From: Uloborus plumipes
Taxonomy: Eukaryota > Arthropoda > Arachnida > Araneae > Uloboridae
NCBI GenBank assembly: GCA_038373865.1
Contig: JAXGGA010005874.1
Location: 1-64,000, forward strand
DNA: 64,000 nt
Direction: 5' to 3'
The translations under genes were made by a program, and so were the position numbers. The notes beneath the pieces were generated by a model. That model worked only from the letters and a program-made list of their open reading frames with translations. It was not told the DNA's origin and did no database searches. Below are positions 55,903 to 64,000 of this stretch, piece after piece. How positions within the stretch are numbered: position 1 is the first letter of the stretch; the number at the start of each line of letters is the position of its first letter.

Positions 55903-56045
55903 GTGGATCCCCCACTGGCATCAGGTTTTATGAGAGGTTGAAACGAAAAAAAGTGCCCAAACCCAGTGAATGAACACCCTTACCAGTGGACAAATACAGC
56001 AATTTTTAGCCATTTTCTTTCTGTAAATGCGTAGAAAGAAGTTAC

Positions 56046-59012
56046 TTCTGAGCGATTCCATACCAAATCACCGAATGGGGGTCGCACGACCGACTCGGAT
56101 TTTTTTTTAATTTGGTACACAGATTGATGGTATAGAGGTATGAAAAAGCCCAAAAGGAAAGTTACCTGCTCCACTTATTTTCTGAGATACATGCCCTCAA
56201 AGTTTGTCCGCCACGTCAAAATACTAAAAAAGTGATGTTATTTAATCATTTTTTATAAAAAATCGTACTCATGCAAAATAAAAGTGTTAGATATCTATGG
56301 AAGCTAGTTACTCCAGGCATTCTGAAAAAAATACTAGAACGTTCATAATGAAAATTGCCAAGGTACAGGTCTCTTTGAAGTTGTCACCACAAAACTTGAT
56401 TTTGCAGATTTTGCTAAAATTCAGGCATTTATTACAAAAAAAGGCAAACAAAACCAAAGGTTTTCTCACTTTCTGGTAGTGTACAGGTCCTCCCTGTAAA
56501 TTGCTACGCAATAAATTTTTTGGGTTCCTCACTCCTTCTTGGAAATATTTTAGCTTAAAGATAAGCCGTAAGGCAAAAAATGCGTTTTTGGCCATCTTGG
56601 CAGCCATTTTTCTCATAAAGGGGGAGCAGTAGAAACTTTAATTTTTTTTTTAAACAAGCCACTGATATGTTAGCTATTCACAGGAAAAGAGTTTACTTTT
56701 GGTTATTTCTCCCATTAAGAGATATCCTGCTGACAGTATATGCATGTTTTTCGCGACGACCATATGCTTTTGTTCCCCCTCTCATGGACTTAAAATTAAT
56801 TAAACCAAAAAATAATGATATATTTATTATTAGCTGTATTATCTACCCAATATGTCATGAAATTTAATTTATTAAATCATTGAACAATAAATTAGATAAT
56901 TGATGAAAAAAAGAAAAAGTATTTCTCTGATGCCTGAGCATTATGCATTCATAATTATAAAGCACTAAATACTTTTTTGAGAAATTAATTAACATAAATG
57001 AGCTCTAAATATTTATATTATAAGCAATACCTAATCTTGTGATTGGGATACTCGTGTTTTTAATTGAAGAATTTCTTGAATATCACATGAATATCAGGAA
57101 AATAAATGAGGTCTTTTCGTTTGATGTAGGATATTTTATGACAAATTTCATTTGATGGGCTACTAACTGAGCATGGTGATAAAGAGCTATTAATTTCAGC
57201 ATCGAATTCCATTTTACCTTATTAACAGTTAAATATTTATAAAATAATTAAATAAATAATTTAATATAAAGCCATGCTTGAAGAATTAAAATTAGTGCAA
57301 CTAATTTATTCCCGTACTGATCTTTACAAAACTGACATGTGTTGAGCACTATTAAGAACTGACAAGAATAAGTTTACTCACTAAAATAATAGTTCACAGA
57401 TACTATAAAGCGTACATTCTATTTTCTACAAAATAATACTGCAACAAAGAACAAGGGTATAAAGGGGTAGGTACTAAAGAATTTCTTGAAAAATCAATTA
57501 AAATAAAGGAGCTTCGAATATTTATCTCATAGGCAATACCCAATCTTGTGATTGGATGTCCCTGATTGATGGCTATAAACAGGAGGATACCCTTGTTCTT
57601 TGTTGCAGTATTAATTTGTGGAAAATAGAATGTATGCTTTATAGTATTTGTGAACTAGTATTTTAGTGAGTAAACTTATTCTTGTCAGTTCTTATCAGTG
57701 CTCAACGCATGTCAATTTTGTAAAGATCAGTATGGGAATAAATTAGTTGCACTAATTTTAATTCTTCAAGCATGGCTTTATATTAAATTATTTATTTAAT
57801 TATTTTGTAAATATTTAACTGTTAATAAGGTAAAATGGAATTCGATGCTGAAATTAATAGCTCTTTATCACCATGCTCAGTTAGTAGCCCATCAAATGAA
57901 ATTTGTCATAAAATATCCTACATCAAACGAAAAGCCCTCAGTTATTTTCCTGATATTCATGTGATATTCAAGAAATTCTTCAATTAAAAACACGAGTATC
58001 CCAATCACAAGATTAGGTATTGCTTATAATATAAATATTTAGAGCTCATTTATGTTAATTAATTTCTCAAGAAAGTATTTAGTGCTTTATAATTATGAAT
58101 GCATAATGCTCAGGCATCAGAGAAATACTTTTTCTTTTTTTCATCAATTATCTAATTTATTGTTCAATGATTTAATAAATTAAATTTCATGACATATTGG
58201 GTAGATAATACAGCTAATAATAAATATATCATTATTTTTTGGTTTAATTAATTTTAAGTCCATGAGAGGGGGAACAAAAGCATATGGTCGTCGCGAAAAA
58301 CATGCATATACTGTCAGCAGGATATCTCTTAATGGGAGAAATAACCAAAAGTAAACTCTTTTCCTGTGAATAGCTAACATATCAGTGGCTTGTTTAAAAA
58401 AAATTAAAGTTTCTACTGCTCCCCCTTTATGAGAAAAATGGCTGCCAAGATGGCCAAAAACGCATTTTTTGCCTTACGGCTTATCTTTAAGCTAAAATAT
58501 TTCCAAGAAGGAGTGAGGAACCCAAAAAATTTATTGCGTAGCAATTTACAGGGAGGACCTGTACACTACCAGAAAGTGAGAAAACCTTTGGTTTTGTTTG
58601 CCTTTTTTTGTAATAAATGCCTCAATTTTAGCAAAATCTGCAAAATCAAGTTTTTGTGGTGACAACTTCAAAGAGACCTGTACCTTGGCAATTTTCATTA
58701 TGAACGTTCTAGTATTTTTTTTCAGAATGCCTGGAGTAACTAGTTTCCATAGATATCTAACACTTTTATTTTGCATGAGTACGATTTTTTATAAAAAATG
58801 ATTAAATAACATCACTTTTTTAGTATTTTGACGTGGCGGACAAACTTTGAGGGCATGTATCTCAGAAAATAAATGGAGCAGGTAACTTTCCTTTTGGGCT
58901 TTTTCATACCTCTATACCATCAATCTGTGTACCAAATTAAAAAAAAATCCGAGTCGGTCGTGCGACCAACTTTTTTTTTTTTTTCGGTGATTTGGTATGG
59001 AATCGCTCTTCT
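56046..59012. mobile_element. 2.96-kb palindromic (foldback) element (56050-59008), TSD TTCT
   Basis: Arms 56050-57465 and about 57586-59008 are near-identical inverted copies of about 1.4 kb around a spacer of about 120 bp. The ends are GAGCGATTCCATACC and its complement. TTCT is duplicated on both sides. The spacer itself resembles part of the arm near 56980-57065. The arms encode no recognised protein; two frames (for example 56667-56867) repeat in both arms without any family signature. Confidence 0.85.
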
Positions 59013-59624
59013 ACTTATTGACCCTAGAAAATGCTTTGAGACCTTACTTATTCTATAAAACTACGAGGTGTACATTCACTGTTCGGTGCAGTGTAACTGT
59101 TTCTAAAGTGATGACCTTGAAAAGTAAATCGTAAAGGGAAGGAATGATTTCATGTAAAGACCAAGACTGGTGGTTATCACTCCAAGACAACTGGAGACTA
59201 TAGTTCATTCAGGAAGAAGTGATAGCAGATGTAAGCAATAAGAGTTGCTTTTTGACGACAAGATTTGCCACTTTAATGAAATACTGACTATATTGGTGGC
59301 TTCGCTTGTCTGATTGACACTGCTTTCTAGCATTCTAACACCAAGCAGACAACAGAATCGCTAAATGTCACCTTGCTTTGTTTACTTCGCCAATCAGTTC
59401 TCGCTAAATTTTTTTTATAAACTAAATCAACTTAAGAACTAATAATAATAGTACATACAACCCAGTTGCCATTCTCCCCGCCTTATTATATTACCACTAG
59501 CTGACTGGTGCGAAGCATATTTGCGCTTGACAGAAGGAATGCAAAAATCCGTTTCTTCGTACAGAAGCAAGTATTACTAAAACTACAGTGCACTCACAAA
59601 AAAAAAAAAAAAAACTTTGAAAAA

Positions 59625-59673
<49 letters not shown>

Positions 59674-59700
59674 TGGAAAGTTGGATTAGAATTGAAGGGG
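59013..59700. other. Unassigned, with (AT)n tract
   Basis: Alternating AT at about 59627-59668, preceded by an A-run at 59597-59614. No gene seen. Confidence 0.5.
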
Positions 59701-59973
59701 CAAGTGGATAATGGTGATATGTGACATTTTTTTTTTAATTTCTAGAAAGAGCTTTGAAAAAAAATGTTATTTTTTTAATGGATTTTTCTCAACGTGTAAA
59801 ACGGGGTCATATTCTTCGTTACCAACCATTTCTGTGACTAAGAGAATATGATACTGATGGACTTATCACCTTCATTCATGGTAAAAAGTAAGTTTAAAAA
59901 ATTGTCTCATCACCTTTATGCACTTGTCCCTTCAATTATGCTGAAGCAAAATCCTAATAAAGTATTTTTCGAC

Positions 59974-60147
59974 CAGGCCCGTCTTTTAGGGGGGCGGGGG
60001 GGGGGGTCAATTGCCCACCCCCTGACTTTGAGAAATAAATGAATTTACATATAAGTGGGCGTGACTTTTGATATTTTACGATGAAATTGCATTGAATTTG
60101 GACCCTTTCCCCCCCCTCCCCTGGAAAAACTTGAAATGACGTCCCTG
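59974..60147. mobile_element. 183-bp hAT MITE, second copy, inverted
   Basis: It runs from CAGGCCCGTC to GACGTCCCTG, the inverse of 33544-33726. No duplication is visible (TTTTCGAC versus GATAAGGC). It interrupts the LINE between PNKVFFD and KAEIFNNYF. Confidence 0.75.
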
Positions 60148-60149
60148 GA

Positions 60150-61713
60150 TAAGGCAGAGATTTTTAATAATTACTTTTTGAATATAACTGGTAATGTATT
60201 CATTACTAAAGTAGCATTGCTTCTAATGAATACTCATTCCATGGGTATTTAGAGAAATTTGAATCTATACCTTATTCTTCGTATTTAGGTGAAATTTCAT
60301 CTGCTGAGCTTACTATAATTTGAATATTTCTAAGGGAGCTGGGCATGATGGAATACATGCCAGAGTAATAAAATATATTAAAAATGAAATTTCTCCTGTG
60401 CTTACAATGTTGTTTAATTGTGTTTTTTCTGAGTTTATAATACCGAATAATTTAAAAGTCTGTAAGGTTATTCCTGTTTTCAAAAAAAAAAGGGGGGGGG
60501 TAACCCCAAGGATGTTAAAAATTATAGACCCATTTCTATTGCTTGCATTTTTGCTAAAATTCTTGAGAAGTTAATTTATTCTAGGATTTGGAACTATTTT
60601 TGCACTAATAATTTACTTTTAAATAACCAATATGGTTTTACTAAAAATAAATCAACTGAAGCAGCTATAATTCCAGCAATTGATTACATTCAGAAAGAAA
60701 TTGATGTCAAAAGAAATATTGTGCTTCGTTTTTTTCTTGATCTTACTAAAGGCTTTTGATGTTATTGGTCATAATATTTTACTATACAAATTAAAATTTT
60801 ATGGTGTAAGAGGTAGATCTTTTAATCTGCTTTGTAGTTATTTAAGTAATAGAAAACAGTATGTTTCCATAGGAAATTCATGCTTAAGAATGCTGTCAGT
60901 TAAGTATGATATTCCTCAGGGTTCAATATTGGGTCCACCGTTATTCATTATCTTTTTAAATGACATTTTCTTATTATCTAAAGATTCTTTAATTTTGTCT
61001 TATGCTGATAACACATCTGTTTTTGTTGGAGAAAATTATGCAGTTTCCTTGAAAACTAAAAGTCAGGTTTTCTTAGAGAGAGTTATGTCATGGTTTAATG
61101 CCAATAAAATGCATGTTAACTACGACAAAACTAATTTCACTATCTTTCATTGGAAAAATAAAAAAATGACAATTTTGAACTAAGGTTGATTGGAAAAACT
61201 TATCATGTAGAGAATATTAATTTTTTAGGGATTAATTTGCAAAATAATTTACGCTGGGATAATCACATTGATTTTGTTTCAAAAAAGATTTCTCGTAATT
61301 TAGGTTTAATTAACTTTGTGTCAAATTTAGTTCCTGTTAATGTTTTGTTCGTCCTATATTTTTCTATGATCTATTCAGTTATTAATTATGGTATACTTGC
61401 CTGGGGTCAAACAACTAAAAATAATTTAAACTGAATTAATGTTTTAATAAAAAGATTTCAAAGAATAGTTAATAGGGTTAATAGATTTGGTGACATAAAT
61501 AAAAGTTTTTTAATGAACGCTGAACAAATTTATAATTATAATGTTGGTCTTTTTATGTATGATTCAGTTTTTAATGGGTTTAATTTGGAAATAGTAGAAA
61601 TACGAGAAATGGCTCATAATTACCATACTAAGCATCGTGATGATCTTTCACCAGTTTTTGCAAAAACAAATTTATTATTCAATGGCATTAATTCCTATGG
61701 ACCGAGATTCTGA
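60150..61713 (+). pseudogene. Reverse transcriptase remnant (CR1/L2-like)
   Basis: AEIFNNYFLNITG, GAGHDGIHARVIK, NYRPISIACIFAKILEKLI, FLDLTKAFDVIGHNIL, IPQGSILGPPLF and SYADNTSVF appear in order. The order and wording suit the CR1/L2/Rex side of LINEs, unlike the RNase H LINE above. Frameshifts occur at the A/G run near 60490, near 60745 and near 61180. The catalytic YADD is YADN, so the enzyme would be dead even if the frames were repaired. Confidence 0.8.
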
Positions 61714-62102
61714 AATTATCTACCAAACAGCTTAAAATGCATAAACAGTAGAAATTTATTTAAAAAAAGGTTTTGTTTACAGTCTTTGTTTATAAATTGT
61801 TTTGTATATATCTATATTATTTTTTTCTATTTTTTTTACTTTCCGTATATATGTTCTTATGAATTCAGATGAGTACTTTGTATTTCCCTATTCGTTAATT
61901 TGATCTAAATGTTGTCCCTTTTTGAGTGATGGGAGCTCGTCAGGCTGCTTTTTTTTTTACAGCCTTTACTCCCATTTACTTAATCTTTTTTTTTTTTTTC
62001 TGCATTTGCGCTCTATATATTGTTGTATTTGTCTTATGCTACGTCTATTTTTTGTTTATAGTTTGTATTGCCTTGATTAAAATAAAATTGAATTCAATTG
62101 AA

Positions 62103-64000
62103 TTAATACTGCTTTCCGACAATTCCATCAATGAGTGGCCCCATAGAATGTTTTCTTTTCAACTCTGTGTGTGTGGGCGTTGCAGGTTTTTTCGAGACAG
62201 ATTCCAGTGCAATGTGTCTGTAAGTAACTTGAAGAGGACGATAAGAGGATCTTAACATCCTTTTCAATTGCACCAAAAATTTTTCAAAATCAAAACAACT
62301 AAAACTGTCAAGAGGGCCAAATTTTTTTACATCTTCCGTTATATGTAACAAATTATGTACATTGTATGAAAGAAATTCTTGGCCATAAATTTCCATACAA
62401 TAACTTACAAAAATTTGTAACATGTTTTCTGCTAATGAAATATCCGGATTTGGATGAATGAGAATGTAAATGGCCGCATGCAAAAGCAGGAAATTTTGGT
62501 AAACGGCCGAGTGAATTGTGTTTAGTAATGCAACTGAGCCAGTATAAATTAGAAACAGCCTAAACTCGGTAGCTTTCCACCTTTTGACCTCCCTTAAACT
62601 TCGTGGCTTTCTGTTAAATTCTCTTGGTATATAAGGGATGAATTTAAGGAGATTGTTCGAGATTTCAAGAGACTTTTTTCAGACTTTTTGAAAGGAATTC
62701 TCACCTTTAAATTCCCCTCACACCAATTGGACAATATTTTTTTAGTTACACCTTAACAAATTAGGTGCATGTAGTCCAAAGGGAACTGGCTCACTAGGCC
62801 GACAGAAAGAGATGTTAAGAGAGAGACTTCACGATGGTGATCTTCATCATTCATGTTGGTGAAACTCATCCGTTCTTTTCACGAATGAGAGTTCAGTGAA
62901 AACCGTTCTGTCTTTGAATCTAGCACCTTCTACTGTGCACTTTTCATACCCAGAAAATCCCGTATGGGATTTAATGCATTTTAGAAATGCTCTTGCAGGA
63001 GCATCACAAATGAAGGCCCTGATTTGAGGCTTGTAAAAGCAATTTTTATACAGAAATCCATGTTCTGTTAGATCCTGCATTTCTGTGATAAATTGCTTTA
63101 AATATTCAACTAAGAGATTAGGCTTTCCTGATCCACAGAAGACACCAATTATGAATATGTCATGCGTGTCTTTGATCCTGCCTAGCAGTGGTCAAAAACA
63201 AGTTCCAGAACCAAGAAATAATGGAAGACCATCAACATTAATGTCAATTCAGCATTAATGTCACCAACATTAATGTCAATAAATAATTCGTTCTTAACGA
63301 GATTCAAGTCCGAGGCGCTTTCAAGCCCATTTCGAACACCAAAATGAACATGCTCACCATTATTAAATTTAATTATTTCAGGCTTTTTTGTGTACATAGC
63401 AAGGTCCTAAAATCTTTTAGTAAGGATGGATGACGAGGGCGCAAAACTTTTAGCAAGTCATTAATTATTGAATGAGCAACTTGTTTCAAAGCCCAATTTC
63501 TTAAATCATCATTTATATTACCATTTGCTTTTCCTTCTTCAAAATAAAGAAATTCTTGATTTTCACTACTGTGTTTTACTATTAAAAGATCCTGATTACT
63601 TCTTGAAAATTCAGGTACTGAACTCTCTTTATCAAGGCATTAGACAGTTTCTTCCCCAGAACTATTCACTTGAAGATATTGGTCAGTTTTTGTCTCATGT
63701 ATTGAACTAAAAGAAACATTAACGGCCCTGCTCCACATAGCCGTAAAGCAGAAAAATAAAGCAGAAACGTAAAATGGATTTACATAGCGTTCCTATGGAA
63801 AGTACTCGGATTTTCGGTTTCGGTCGCGTTTTACGCTGGTGTGGAGTAGGGTCCTAAGTCCCAAGTTGCTGCTACTATCTTCGGACATTTGCATACGTTT
63901 CAGCATGTTTTCCGTTTTTATTTCATTGCAGCACTTCTTTAGTTGTGCAGCAGTAATGCGAGATTTTTTTCTTTTCTTGGACTGTGAAGTTTTAAATTTA
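62103..64000 (-). pseudogene. Animal CACTA/EnSpm-like transposase, truncated
   Basis: The protein enters from beyond the right edge. It reads a basic region (QSKKRKKSRITAAQLKKC), LRNWALKQVAHSIINDLLKV then LRPRHPSLLKDFRTLL, NGEHVHFGVRNGL, FICDAPARAFLKC, HTGFSGYEKCTVEG, YIPREFNRKPRSL and YNVHNLLHITEDVKKFGPLD. This order is the one I know from multicopy animal transposases usually filed as EnSpm/CACTA; the assignment is from memory. Lesions are a stop after GEETV (about 63628), a frameshift near 63390, a stop before the PLLG block (about 63190), a 132-bp MITE and the LINE at its 3' side. Confidence 0.7.
63720..63857. mobile_element. 132-bp PIF/Harbinger-type MITE (63723-63854), TSD TAA
   Basis: The ends GGCCCTGCTCCACATAGCCG and GGACCCTACTCCACACCAGC (reverse complement) are similar. 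TAA lies on both sides. Removing the insert and one TAA restores a continuous transposase frame (SSNLGL then NVSFSSIHET). Confidence 0.8.

Larger units (their letters stand above)
44705..55925. mobile_element. Putative hAT composite (44713-55917), TSD GCATCAGG
   Basis: The left end CAGTGGCGGATCCAGAGG at 44713 faces CAGTGGGGGATCCACAGG (reverse complement) ending at 55917. GCATCAGG is exact on both sides (44705-44712, 55918-55925). It therefore spans 11.2 kb, far longer than hAT elements usually are, because it has absorbed several other elements. After 264 bases the left part departs from the sister copies at a C-run (44979-44993), so the interior is rearranged. Confidence 0.65.
59830..62102 (+). 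mobile_element. Decayed CR1/L2-like LINE with nested MITE
   Basis: RT fragments run in several frames to a short AT-rich 3' tail (TTGAATTCAATTGAATTAAT) at about 62084-62103. That tail abuts the CACTA-like transposase, which it truncates. The 5' limit is unclear; coding similarity starts near 59840. The 183-bp MITE lies within it. Confidence 0.65.

Noticed and set aside
56308..58662. Conserved proteins duplicated in the palindrome (MRKMAAKMAKN and MLAIHRKRVYF)
   Set aside because: Identity between the two comes from the inverted repeat itself; no family signature, and both frames run antisense or across A/T-rich sequence.
59600..59670. (AT)n tract as a promoter or origin
   Set aside because: A plain dinucleotide microsatellite next to an A-run; nothing supports regulatory use.
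62103..63710. Functional host gene for the YNVHNLLHI-type protein
   Set aside because: Multiple stops, a frameshift, a MITE and a LINE truncation show it is a transposase remnant.

Overview
This is a fragment of an AT-rich metazoan nuclear genome, most likely an arthropod and plausibly a spider or other chelicerate. It shows no prokaryotic gene organisation. Spliced coding exons occur, and more than 20 transposable-element copies are nested inside one another. The arthropod call rests on remembered resemblance of the Tc1, hAT, DUF4806 and APE-RT-RNaseH LINE proteins; no search was run.

Left part (1-11,350): a Tc1 transposase tail, then a minus-strand spliced gene or pseudogene for a DUF4806-type protein (exons between 10,678 and about 1,200). 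One intron holds a full-length LINE (copy 1, 3,039-8,673) with both ORFs open, and further in lies a 944-bp non-autonomous DNA element (1,480-2,423).

Middle (11,353-44,980): a repeated block occurs four times (R1-R4). It consists of a roughly 1-kb sequence R (tRNA-like SINE head and a Cys-rich ORF) joined to one end of a hAT element. Between R2 and R3 lies a ZBED/hAT transposase pseudogene cut into five pieces spread over 14 kb. The cuts were made by a Transib-like element (TSD AGACG), a P/hAT-like element (TSD GCCTGAAC), LINE copy 2 (TSD AAAGGAGCC) and a hAT element (TSD TTATCTCC). A fifth LINE fragment (copy 6) removes its N-terminus and is itself split by the intact LINE copy 3 (TSD CCAGCGTTTCGG). 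In-silico removal of each insert with one TSD restores continuous reading, which makes the boundaries unusually secure.

Right part (44,713-64,000): a putative 11.2-kb composite bounded by hAT-type ends and the TSD GCATCAGG. It contains an old arthropod repeat, a 1.8-kb TIR element, a second copy of the 1.24-kb element and a ZMYM1-like hAT transposase pseudogene. It is followed by a 2.96-kb near-perfect palindromic element, a decayed CR1/L2-like LINE and the C-terminal two thirds of an animal CACTA-like transposase that runs off the right edge.

The most interesting signal is a group of coding-free elements. Two families (944 and 1,244 bp, two copies each) share GGGYGATTCT termini, 4-bp ATAN target duplications and internal arrays of a CAGGGGASTG motif. 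The palindromic element has related ends (GAGCGATTCC, 4-bp TSD TTCT). A further TA-flanked element carries seven copies of its own terminal motif. These look like one or more under-described transposon lineages mobilised in trans.
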